Assembly (NCBI GenBank): GCA_035295665.1 | Contig: DATGIQ010000388.1 | Location: 1-14,930 of the forward strand | DNA: 14,930 nucleotides | Direction of reading: 5' to 3' | Origin: DATGIQ01 sp035295665 | GTDB lineage: Bacteria; Planctomycetota; Planctomycetia; Gemmatales; Gemmataceae | Shown: positions 6,254 to 13,737 of the stretch, piece after piece | Numbering within the stretch: position 1 is the stretch's first letter | Layout of the letters: each line of letters opens with the position of its first letter | Made by a program: the position numbers and the translations under genes | Notes under the pieces: generated by a model | What the model was told of the DNA's origin: nothing | The model's input: only the letters and a program-made list of their open reading frames with translations | The model's database searches: none

Positions 6254-8488
6254 ATGAATCTTCTCCGCCTGTTACAGCAGATCTTTCAGCCGGCTCTCGC
6301 AGGGCTGGTACCCGATCCCACACCGTATCTAGCACTCATCAAGCTGGTGCAGGATCCGCGCCATGGCGATTACCAGGCCAACTGTGCCATGCCGCTAGCC
6401 AAGGTCCTCGGCCGCAAGCCACACGACATCGCCCAGGAAATCAAGCACCGTCTGAACGCCAACGAAATTCTGGAGGAGCCGGCGGTCGCTGGACCCGGCT
6501 TCCTCAACCTGCGCTTCCGTACGACCTGGTTGGCCGCACAGGTTCAAAAAATGGCTCGTGAGGAGCGCCTGGGCGTGGAGCATGCCAATCCACCCAGGAC
6601 GTACGTGATTGATTACAGCTCGCCGAACGTGGCCAAGCCGATGCACGTGGGCCACCTGCGCAGCACGATCATCGGCGACGCACTGGCCCGGCTCTTCCGC
6701 TTTTTGGGACACGCAGTCATCACCGACAACCACCTGGGCGATTGGGGGACCCAGTTCGGCATCTTGCTCTACGGCTACAAACACTACCGGAACGAAGAAG
6801 CGATCCGCAGCGATCCCGTGCGGGAAATGGCCCGTCTGTACGTGCTCCTGCGCAACCTGATGAAAGCTTCCGAGGAGGAGGAAGAGATCACGCCCCCCGC
6901 CGCGGCCGCGGCTCCGCCGGACAAGGCCAAGCCTGGCAAAGCAACCCACGGAATTCCCCGCCAGTCGTCGGTCAGCTATGAACCGGGGAAGCATTTTTAC
7001 GAATTGATCCTCCCGGCCGGCGTGCAGCCTCCCCAGGATCCCGGCACGCAGCACCCCGACGGCACGGTGGTTACGTTTGCCGCTTCGCAGCAGCCGGCCG
7101 GGTCGATTCGGCTCCAGGAAGGAGCTTTCGCCTACACGATTTCGGTCTCGGAGACTCCTCCTCCCGAAGAAGACATCATCAGCCGGGCGGGGGATCATCC
7201 GGATCTGGAACCGGTACCGTTTGCTTCCGCCGAAGGCTCCGCCTGGCCGGGTGCCATGCCGAATTTTTCCGAGTGGATCCGGTCAGACGTGCACCTCACG
7301 TTTACCTTCAAAACCGGCGATCCCGTGACCGATCGGCTGGCCGAGGACCTCACGAATCCCGCGTTCGCCGAAGCGGCGCGGCAAGAGACGGCCAAGCTGC
7401 ATGCGGGTGACGCCGAAAACCTGGAATTGTGGCAGAAATTCATGCCCTGGTGTCGGGAAGAAATCGACCGCGTTTACCGCCGCCTGGATGTCCATTTCGA
7501 TTACACCTATGGCGAAAGCTTCTACAACGCCATGCTGCCGGAGGTGGTCAACGACCTGCTCCACAAAGGGATTGCGCAGGAGAGCGACGGCGCGATCGTG
7601 ATTTTCTTCGGTGCCGACGAGCCGCCGGCCCTGATCCGCAAGAAGGACGGGGCATTCACGTACACCACCACGGACCTGGCCACGATCCGGTACCGGATCG
7701 AACGCTGGCATCCCCACGCGATGCTCTATATCGTCGACTTCCGCCAGGGTCTGCATTTCCGGAACCTGTTCGAGGCGGCCCGGCGCTGGGGCTACACGGA
7801 TGTGATCCTGGAACACGTCTCCTTCGGTTCGGTTCTGGGGCCCGACCGGAAGCCCATCAAGACGCGCGAAGGCGGTGCCATCGAGCTGAGTGTCCTGCTC
7901 GATGAAGCCATCGAACGGGCCTCAGCCGTCTATGAGCAATCGCGCCAAGCCGCCATTGAACGGGGAGAAGAAGTCCCGGAGTTAAGTGTCAGTGAGCGGA
8001 ACCAGATTGCCGAGGTGGTCGGCCTGGGAGCGGTCAAGTATGCCGACCTTTCCCAGAATCGCACCACCGATTACGTCTTCAATTGGGACAAGATGTTGGC
8101 GATGGACGGGAACACGGCGACCTACATGCAGTACGCCTATGCCCGGATTCGTAGCATTTTTCGCAAGGGCGAGGAAGACGTCGAATCGTTCCGCCGCCAT
8201 CCCCCCCTCCCCTATCTGGAACAGCCGCAGGAACGGGCACTCGCCTTGCAGCTGCTCCGCCTGGAGGAAGTCCTCGAATCGGCGGCATTGGAGTACAAAC
8301 CGAATGTCATCACTGCCTACCTTTGGGATTTGGCCAAGAGCTACAGTGGCTTCTACCAAAACTGTCCGGTCTTGAAAGCCGAGACGCCGATGCTCCGCCA
8401 AAGTCGGCTGCTGCTTTGCGATTTGACGGCACGAGTCATTCAGCTCGGCTTGCAGCTGCTCGGCATTCGAACCGTCGAGCGGATGTGA
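6254..8488 (+). CDS. argS: Arginyl-tRNA synthetase with a large insertion
   Basis: ArgS charges tRNA-Arg with arginine in the cytoplasm. The 744-residue product begins with the Arg-tRNA synthetase N-terminal domain (about 1-110). The class I core follows, with YSSPNVAKPMHVGHLRSTIIGDAL (HIGH motif as HVGH, 131-134), GDWGTQFG (162-169), GESFYN (420-425), TTDLATIRYR (471-480) and HFRNLFEAAR (501-510). The KMSKS loop is degenerate, PIKTREGG (534-541), as is usual for ArgS. The DALR anticodon-binding domain (about 615-744) ends in the typical LGLQLLGIRTVERM. The protein is some 150 residues longer than usual ArgS. The excess lies at about 206-357, a Glu-run and Pro/Ala linker followed by a strand-rich segment, and the canonical sequence resumes at LAEDLTNPAFAEAARQET. 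ATG 6254 has only a weak Shine-Dalgarno. Confidence 0.97.
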   Translation: MNLLRLLQQIFQPALAGLVPDPTPYLALIKLVQDPRHGDYQANCAMPLAKVLGRKPHDIAQEIKHRLNANEILEEPAVAGPGFLNLRFRTTWLAAQVQKMAREERLGVEHANPPRTYVIDYSSPNVAKPMHVGHLRSTIIGDALARLFRFLGHAVITDNHLGDWGTQFGILLYGYKHYRNEEAIRSDPVREMARLYVLLRNLMKASEEEEEITPPAAAAAPPDKAKPGKATHGIPRQSSVSYEPGKHFYELILPAGVQPPQDPGTQHPDGTVVTFAASQQPAGSIRLQEGAFAYTISVSETPPPEEDIISRAGDHPDLEPVPFASAEGSAWPGAMPNFSEWIRSDVHLTFTFKTGDPVTDRLAEDLTNPAFAEAARQETAKLHAGDAENLELWQKFMPWCREEIDRVYRRLDVHFDYTYGESFYNAMLPEVVNDLLHKGIAQESDGAIVIFFGADEPPALIRKKDGAFTYTTTDLATIRYRIERWHPHAMLYIVDFRQGLHFRNLFEAARRWGYTDVILEHVSFGSVLGPDRKPIKTREGGAIELSVLLDEAIERASAVYEQSRQAAIERGEEVPELSVSERNQIAEVVGLGAVKYADLSQNRTTDYVFNWDKMLAMDGNTATYMQYAYARIRSIFRKGEEDVESFRRHPPLPYLEQPQERALALQLLRLEEVLESAALEYKPNVITAYLWDLAKSYSGFYQNCPVLKAETPMLRQSRLLLCDLTARVIQLGLQLLGIRTVERM

Positions 8489-8499
8489 GGCGGCAGGAT

Positions 8500-8532
8500 G
8501 GTACGCCCCTCCGTTGGAATGAGGGACGTACC
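8500..8532 (+). terminator. Hairpin between convergent argS and blaR1-like genes
   Basis: GGTACGCCCCTC (8500-8511) pairs with GAGGGACGTACC (8521-8532): 11 of 12 positions, 9-nt loop. It fills most of the 58 bp between the two convergent stop codons and reads the same way from both strands. No T run follows on either side, so it may work as a bidirectional roadblock or 3'-end stabiliser and not a classic intrinsic terminator. Confidence 0.6.
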
Positions 8533-8546
8533 AGACGAACAACGGT

Positions 8547-11500
8547 TCACGGTCGTGGCTCGGCTCCCACGAGCTCAACCGCCTCCACCGTTTCGCCTGC
8601 CGCCAATCGGAGTCGCCGGGTCGAACTGCCGGGTGCCTCTTCGGCGATTAGCCAAAAGGGGGCTGCCTGGATGAAGTGTTCCCCCGGCCGAATGAACCTT
8701 AGCTCGAAGGTGCCGTCTCCCTGCGTGGTTGTCGTGGGGTCGTAATAGCGGTTCTCTAGCTTATCGGCAGCGTGGGCACGGACTTTACGATCGGCCACCG
8801 GTTTACCTCGAGCGTCTACAACTTTGCCGCGGACGGTTGCCGGCCGGGTAAGCGTCAGGATCACGTCCTTGATCTCCATCCCCGGTGTGGTCTGAATCGG
8901 CGGCAGCACGCCGTTGGCCCACTCCCGCCACTCCTGGTATTTGCCGTCGTGCGCCACCAGGTTATATTCCGCCTTGCCGCTCGCCGGCAGCAACATTTCG
9001 AACGTACCGTCGGGCTTCGTTTGGACGCTGAAGCGTGTGTCGCCGGTCACCGAGTTGCCTGTGCCGGTTAGGGCCGGCGCCACAGTAGCCCCGCCAACCG
9101 GCTTACCGTCGGGGTCCAACACCCGGCCGGTAATGTGGACGCCCTTTTCGAGCACGATCTTCACCGGCGTCCCGTTCGGTTTCACATCGAAATCCAGATA
9201 ATCGAAGTTGCGTTGCCACTTCGACCCTGGCCGCATACTGAGCTGGCGGCGGTTCCACTCGCTGAGCGCCTCCTCCGACCACCAACGGGTGTAGCCAGCC
9301 GCCTCCACGCTGAACTCGAATCGTCCCGGCAGCATCTCCGGGATCGCCACTTCCCCTTTGGAGTCGGAACGCCCCTCCACGTCCTTGTGCTGCCAGTGCC
9401 AGAGCCGGACGCCTGCAACCGGCTGGCCCGTCGTTGCGTCGACCGTGACGGCCCGAAACGTGATCCCGGGCTCGAGCTGGATGTCGAACGGCCGGACTTG
9501 GCCGTGGGCGATCGGCGTTTTCGGCAAGTGAGCAACGCCGACACCCGGTGCCTTGACCAGGAACGTGTAGGCATCGGGTTCCACATACAACCGGTAATGG
9601 CCCGAGGCATCGGTCCGCGTGTCGGTCCAGATGCTCGTGATGATGACGCCATCACCACCCTTCGGACCCTGATCGGCGCGGATCAAGGCATTTGCAGCCG
9701 GCTTGCCGTCGGGGCCATGCACGACTCCCTCGAAGTACGTCTTGCTGTCCATCGCCACCACCAAATCCTTGACGCCCGTCGGCTGCTGCACGAACAGGAC
9801 TGGGGAGTAGCCTGCCTTACGGAAGCGAACCTCCACCTTCTGGTTGCGGCCACAGTTCCGGATGCGGAAGATGCCATCCTTGCCGGTGTGCGCCTGATTC
9901 TCGGGACGATCCACCCAGTCCCAGACGTGAACGTGGACACCTTCAAGCGGCTGCCCCTTTTCATCAACGACAACGCCGGCCAGGTCGTTGGGCTGCACGT
10001 CCTGTGGTGCCTCGATTTCGGTGCCCGAGATGGTAGGCAGGCGGAGTTCCACCTGATCTTTGGCGGCGATGATGCTGACCTCGAACACGTTGCCGCCCGG
10101 TACCTTGACCTGGAATGCCGTAGCATCCCCCAGCATAAATGCTCCTTGGGGACCGTGGTCGATCTGGAAACGGCCATCTGCGTCTGTAGTGACCTTCGGA
10201 CCGCCAAGGCGCGTACAGGTGCCGGCACGGCATAGTCCAATGATCTCAGCCTGCGGCACCGGCCGGCCACGCATGTCCACGACCCGACCCGCTAGCGGCG
10301 TCGTCGCCACTACGGTTAGGGTTGGCCCAGAAAATGCCCCCACCCCTCCCGGGATCACAACGGACCGGAGCTGCTCGTCGCGCGGCCCGGCCGAGAAGCC
10401 CTTCGGCAGTCCTAGCAGGAAGAACTCCGTCCGTCCTGGCGGCAGACGAAAGCGGTAACGCCCGTTCCGGTCGGTCTCGACGCGGAGTCTGGAATGGCTG
10501 GTCTTTGGCTGCGCCGGGCCATAGACGCCGACCTCAGCGCCCGCAACCGGTTTGCCTGATTCGGAAGTCACGACCCTCCCCTCGACCACGACCCCCTCGA
10601 TCAATTCCATTTCCACCGCGGCGGTCGTCCTGGAATGGAGCGTAACACTGGGGGCAGATCGCAACGTATACAGCGAATTGTCCGCGGGAAGTTCCAGCTG
10701 AAGGGTAAAGTTCCCGTCGGGAAGGCCAGCAAATGTGAACCGGCCGCTCGCATCGGCACAAACTTGCTTGCCGAAGCTCGGGTTTTTCCCGTCCGACCGG
10801 TGGATGCGGACCCACAGACCCTCAACGATTACTCCAGGCACTTGGTTGACGATTTGGCCGCGGACCCGAGCCTCAGGGGCAAGGACCAATGTCACGGGCG
10901 GGGCATCCGGCTTGGCGAAATGCTGCTGCTTCGGCCCACCTGCGCTGGTGTCCATATCAGCAAAACCATCGGCCGTGGCCCGGAAGACCAGCTCTTGGCC
11001 GGCGGGAGCAGTTGCGATCTGGAACTTCCCCTCGGCATCTGTGCGTGTGCAAAAGAACGCCCCCAAAGGCGTTCCGCGCAATGTTTCTTCACGCACATAG
11101 CCCCACGAAGCTCCGTTGCCGTGTCGCTCGACCGTACCGAATTGAACCCGAGCCCCCACGATGGCTCGTCCTTCCTGGTCGCGGACCCTCCCGTGGACCG
11201 TTGCCGTCTTCGTGAGATGCAGGCTCAGGGTATTGTGACCCTCCCACCCGGCATGCCCGCGCGCCGGAGCAAGCCCTTCCTTGCCGGCAGCAACGATCAG
11301 GGCAAATCCGTTGGGTTGGTCGCCGGGAAGAGATGCAAAGCGAAACTTCCCATCTGCATCTGTTTGTGTAACCGCGGGCTTCGCATGCCCCATGATACGA
11401 TGGAGAACCACCGTTGCCCCGGACACCGGCCGGTCAGCTTCATCCTGGACAGTGCCGTTCACCTCGGCCGACTTGGTCTGCTCTTTCGATTCCTCTACGG

Positions 11501-12647
11501 CGAGGGTCGGCTTGTCCTCGGGTGTGCGTGCCTGAATGGTAAAGCCTCCGAGAGCGACCATGAATCCGAGGACGGCGGCAGCGAGTGCCGCCCTTTGGCC
11601 GCGCGACAATGGCGTGATCCAGCGCGTCATATCATCCTCCAGCAATTGGTCGATTCGGTCCTTGACCGTGATTCGGCTCAAGAACGGCAATGCCGCGCCG
11701 ACCGCGACCGGCGATCGACCGGCGCCCAGTTGTTTCGCGAAATCCAGGAGCACGCGGGCCAACTGTCGCGGAGCCATTCCGTGCTGAACGACGACCGCAT
11801 CGCAGAGCTGTTCGCGCTCGCCGTCCAGCCGGCTCAGAAGCCAGCGCACCAGGGGGTGGAAAAAGAACAATGCCCGTACCATTTCCTCACCTGCCCTGGC
11901 CCAATCGTCCCAATGAGCCAGGTGCGTCAACTCATGCAGCAGGGCGGCACGGCGATGCTCGGCAGGCAATGCATCCCAGTTCGGCGGCACAAGGATGGCC
12001 GGGCGCACACCCCCGACGAGAATCGGCGCATGCACCGCCGGATGAGTCCGGAGATCAAGCTGGCGATGAAGAACGAGTTCCTCCCGACAGCGTTCCAACA
12101 TTTCCAGCGCCGCCGGCCCCACCGAAGACGCGGATCGCCGGAGCCGGCTTAGCCGAATCCAGCCCAGGACAAGCTGTCCGGTCAGAAGCACGACGCCGGC
12201 AAACCACAGCAACTCCATGGCAAGTCCCAATGCACGCCCTCTGCCTATGGGAGTCGCTGTAGTTTCCGAGGTCGGTGTGTTGTGCTCCCTGTCCGGCGCA
12301 ACGGTGAAGATCACAGGTCCCTGTGCGACTGGCAAGACGCGGGCCGGCGTCGGGGCAAGCGGTGTTTCCGAGTGCACGACCATTGGATCCGCGAACCTCG
12401 GCGGAGAACTGGCGGCCAATGAACTGATCGGAACCGAGCAAGCGATCGGTCCCCAGTAGTGTGGCAGCAAAGGCAGCACCAGTCCACCGGCCAGCACCAA
12501 GCGACAGAGCAAGAGTCGTGTGGCCACGCGCCGCGGCGAAAACATGGCCAAACCGAGGCCCAACAGGACAATGATAAGCCCCCAGCGCAGCGACCAATCG
12601 ACCAAGTGCAGCGCCGGTGGAAAGAGAATATCGCTCAGATCATTCAT
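8547..12647 (-). CDS. BlaR1-like M56 metallopeptidase with about ten carboxypeptidase-regulatory-like repeats
   Basis: The product has 1366 residues. The N-terminal 370 have BlaR1/MecR1 architecture: hydrophobic segments at about 17-36, 44-62, 142-162 and 351-370, and an M56 zinc peptidase with H238-E-L-T-H242 (HELTHLAHWDDW) plus the downstream EREQLCD (277-283) that supplies the third ligand and marks the family. After the last membrane segment BlaR1 would carry a penicillin-binding sensor. Here there is instead a series of beta-sandwich repeats of the CarboxypepD_reg type, beginning near 396, 484, 595, 688, 786, 889, 972, 1064, 1172 and 1272 (pattern V-x-G-x-V-x-D-x2-G-x-P-V-x-G-A-x-V). By analogy they face the outside. 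It overlaps the blaI-like gene by 4 bp (ATGA), and GGAGG precedes the ATG, so the two are translationally coupled. Cleavage of BlaI by this peptidase is inferred. The ligand is unknown. Confidence 0.93.
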   Translation of the reverse strand: MNDLSDILFPPALHLVDWSLRWGLIIVLLGLGLAMFSPRRVATRLLLCRLVLAGGLVLPLLPHYWGPIACSVPISSLAASSPPRFADPMVVHSETPLAPTPARVLPVAQGPVIFTVAPDREHNTPTSETTATPIGRGRALGLAMELLWFAGVVLLTGQLVLGWIRLSRLRRSASSVGPAALEMLERCREELVLHRQLDLRTHPAVHAPILVGGVRPAILVPPNWDALPAEHRRAALLHELTHLAHWDDWARAGEEMVRALFFFHPLVRWLLSRLDGEREQLCDAVVVQHGMAPRQLARVLLDFAKQLGAGRSPVAVGAALPFLSRITVKDRIDQLLEDDMTRWITPLSRGQRAALAAAVLGFMVALGGFTIQARTPEDKPTLAVEESKEQTKSAEVNGTVQDEADRPVSGATVVLHRIMGHAKPAVTQTDADGKFRFASLPGDQPNGFALIVAAGKEGLAPARGHAGWEGHNTLSLHLTKTATVHGRVRDQEGRAIVGARVQFGTVERHGNGASWGYVREETLRGTPLGAFFCTRTDAEGKFQIATAPAGQELVFRATADGFADMDTSAGGPKQQHFAKPDAPPVTLVLAPEARVRGQIVNQVPGVIVEGLWVRIHRSDGKNPSFGKQVCADASGRFTFAGLPDGNFTLQLELPADNSLYTLRSAPSVTLHSRTTAAVEMELIEGVVVEGRVVTSESGKPVAGAEVGVYGPAQPKTSHSRLRVETDRNGRYRFRLPPGRTEFFLLGLPKGFSAGPRDEQLRSVVIPGGVGAFSGPTLTVVATTPLAGRVVDMRGRPVPQAEIIGLCRAGTCTRLGGPKVTTDADGRFQIDHGPQGAFMLGDATAFQVKVPGGNVFEVSIIAAKDQVELRLPTISGTEIEAPQDVQPNDLAGVVVDEKGQPLEGVHVHVWDWVDRPENQAHTGKDGIFRIRNCGRNQKVEVRFRKAGYSPVLFVQQPTGVKDLVVAMDSKTYFEGVVHGPDGKPAANALIRADQGPKGGDGVIITSIWTDTRTDASGHYRLYVEPDAYTFLVKAPGVGVAHLPKTPIAHGQVRPFDIQLEPGITFRAVTVDATTGQPVAGVRLWHWQHKDVEGRSDSKGEVAIPEMLPGRFEFSVEAAGYTRWWSEEALSEWNRRQLSMRPGSKWQRNFDYLDFDVKPNGTPVKIVLEKGVHITGRVLDPDGKPVGGATVAPALTGTGNSVTGDTRFSVQTKPDGTFEMLLPASGKAEYNLVAHDGKYQEWREWANGVLPPIQTTPGMEIKDVILTLTRPATVRGKVVDARGKPVADRKVRAHAADKLENRYYDPTTTTQGDGTFELRFIRPGEHFIQAAPFWLIAEEAPGSSTRRLRLAAGETVEAVELVGAEPRP

Positions 12648-13072
12648 GATTTCCTCCGCGGAGGCCGAGGGTTCGCCGATTGGTCCCCTGCCTTCGAGTC
12701 CGCCGGGGCCAGTTTGGCTTCGATTTCGCGCAGGTCCGTCGGCGACAAATGGCGGGCATCCACAAGGCTGAGCACGAGCCGTTCCGCCGAGCCACGGAAA
12801 AAGCGCTTCAAGAAGTCCGCGAGCAGGTTGCCGGTCGCCTCTTCGCGTGAGACCAGCGGCCGGTACCGATGCGTTTGCTTCTCGGGGACATGGGTAACCA
12901 ACCCTGCTTTCTCCATATTCTGGAGGAGCCCCAGTACCGTCGTGTACGGCAGCACATCCCCACGCGGCAAGCGATGGAGCAGCTCACGCACCGTGAGCGG
13001 ACCATGTTCCCAGAGGAGCCCGAGCACTTCAAATTGGCGGTCCGTGAGGGCAAGGGTCTTGCGTCCAGCCAT
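12644..13072 (-). CDS. BlaI/MecI-family winged-helix repressor
   Basis: This 142-residue repressor has the BlaI/MecI (Penicillinase_R) fold. The winged helix covers about residues 8-72: LTDRQFEVLGLLWEHGPLTVRELLHRL, then LPYTTVLGLLQNMEKAGLVTHV as recognition helix and wing. A C-terminal dimerisation helix region, LLADFLKRFFRGSAERLVLSLV, carries the family FF-x-GS-x3-LV pattern, near where staphylococcal BlaI is cut. The C-terminal tail is Pro/Arg-rich and variable. The frame is open to an ATG at 13099. ATG 13072 is chosen because GAGGAGG lies 9 nt upstream and the longer version would begin inside the operator. It is co-transcribed with the BlaR1-like gene (ATGA overlap) and probably represses its own promoter. 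Confidence 0.95.
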   Translation of the reverse strand: MAGRKTLALTDRQFEVLGLLWEHGPLTVRELLHRLPRGDVLPYTTVLGLLQNMEKAGLVTHVPEKQTHRYRPLVSREEATGNLLADFLKRFFRGSAERLVLSLVDARHLSPTDLREIEAKLAPADSKAGDQSANPRPPRRKS

Positions 13073-13081
13073 CGCTACGTT

Positions 13082-13088
13082 CCTCCTC
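13082..13088 (-). promoter_or_regulatory. Shine-Dalgarno deciding the blaI-like start
   Basis: GAGGAGG on the - strand, 9 nt before ATG 13072. It rules in favour of this start over the upstream in-frame ATGs at 13099 and 13090. Confidence 0.8.
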
Positions 13089-13089
13089 A

Positions 13090-13124
13090 TACTACGCATT
13101 TGACGTACGCATTATTACGTAGAT
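13090..13124 (-). promoter_or_regulatory. Probable BlaI-type operator
   Basis: Read on the + strand, the outer half-sites CTACG (13092-13096) and CGTAG (13118-13122) form an inverted repeat centred on 13107, next to a central CGTACG (13104-13109). TACGCATT occurs twice as a direct repeat (13093 and 13106). TAC...GTA dyads are typical of BlaI/MecI operators. The site covers the -10 box and the predicted transcription start, so bound repressor would block RNA polymerase. That this repressor binds here is inferred from position and symmetry. Confidence 0.6.
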
Positions 13125-13139
13125 CCCGACAGCTGTCAA
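13111..13139 (-). promoter_or_regulatory. Near-consensus promoter of the blaI-blaR1-like operon
   Basis: On the - strand the -35 box is TTGACA (complement of 13134-13139, perfect) and the -10 box is AATAAT (complement of 13111-13116, five of six), 17 bp apart. Transcription would begin near 13104, giving a leader of about 30 nt that includes the GAGGAGG. Confidence 0.7.
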
Positions 13140-13225
13140 GCCCGCTTGTTGAGCAACGGTTGATCTAGCGCGCACAGGGGACGATCGCCAGGTTGATCCA
13201 AGCGGCCGGCAAGCCTGTGGATCGC

Positions 13226-13687
13226 TTAGCGCGCGCTGGAGGATAAGTCCAGATCGTAGGTATGTTTGTCCGCCGTCACTTCGATTTTCAGCGGCGTTTG
13301 GCTGGCCATCATGTAAACCGTGGGAATCGGCCGCCGGTCCTTCTTGGCTTTGGCGGTTTCCGTCGCGTCCGGCTTCTCACCGAGCGCACGGTTGGCTTCG
13401 CGGCCGCGCACCAAAACCACTCGATGATGGCCCACGAGCGCGCCGGATTCTCCACCTTCTCGAGTCAGCCGATAGTGGCCGTTCTCGTCTGTGAAACCGG
13501 AGGAACCGGGCGCTTTGATGCCGGGCTCATCGGGCACAAATTGGATATAGGCACTCCCTAGAGGTTTCCCATCCAGCTTGACCGTTCCATCGACCGAATC
13601 GTTAAAAACCAGCGCCTTGCCGCAACCGCTCGCAGTTAAGAGCAGCAGCGCAAACCAGCAAGGCCACCGGCTGCATTGCCGAATCAT
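13226..13687 (-). CDS. Small planctomycete lipoprotein, transthyretin/carboxypeptidase-regulatory-like
   Basis: The 153-residue product has a short signal peptide (WFALLLLTASGC) ending in a lipobox-like ASG-C with C22 as the likely lipidated cysteine. The position -3 residue is Ala, a little unusual, but 'SGCG' is common in planctomycete lipoproteins. The mature part begins with a beta-sandwich pattern of the kind seen in small secreted planctomycete proteins: VDGTVKLDGKPLGSAYIQFVPDE, then GFTDENGHYRLT, then HHRVVLV. A Lys-rich loop (ETAKAKKDRRP) precedes the final strands (KIEVTADKHTYDLDL). It lies 50 bp downstream of the DUF1559 gene in the same direction, a pairing that recurs in planctomycetes, so a shared mRNA and a surface-structure role are likely. 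GAGG is 8 nt before ATG 13687. The function is unknown. Confidence 0.85.
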   Translation of the reverse strand: MIRQCSRWPCWFALLLLTASGCGKALVFNDSVDGTVKLDGKPLGSAYIQFVPDEPGIKAPGSSGFTDENGHYRLTREGGESGALVGHHRVVLVRGREANRALGEKPDATETAKAKKDRRPIPTVYMMASQTPLKIEVTADKHTYDLDLSSSAR

Positions 13688-13737
13688 TGCGTGAACCTCA
13701 CACGGGAGGGTACTGGCTGTGAAAAACGGGAAAGCGA

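Noticed and set aside
9135..10235. 366-codon open frame on the + strand opposite the repeat array
   Set aside because: It is a shadow of the repeat-coding strand. Its composition is unlike a folded protein, and there is no start signal.
10635..12152. 505-codon open frame on the + strand opposite the M56 gene
   Set aside because: It lies wholly antisense to the well-supported M56/repeat protein. Its translation is rich in Arg, Pro and His without any domain, and it has no ribosome binding site. Long antisense frames are common in GC-rich coding DNA.
13073..13099. Longer BlaI-like protein from ATG 13099
   Set aside because: That start lies in the operator, about 5 nt from the predicted transcription start, and lacks a ribosome site. 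GAGGAGG points to ATG 13072.
13158..13198. Direct repeat GGTTGATC (13158-13165 and 13191-13198)
   Set aside because: Two 8-bp copies without symmetry or a promoter nearby are too little to claim an operator or attachment site.
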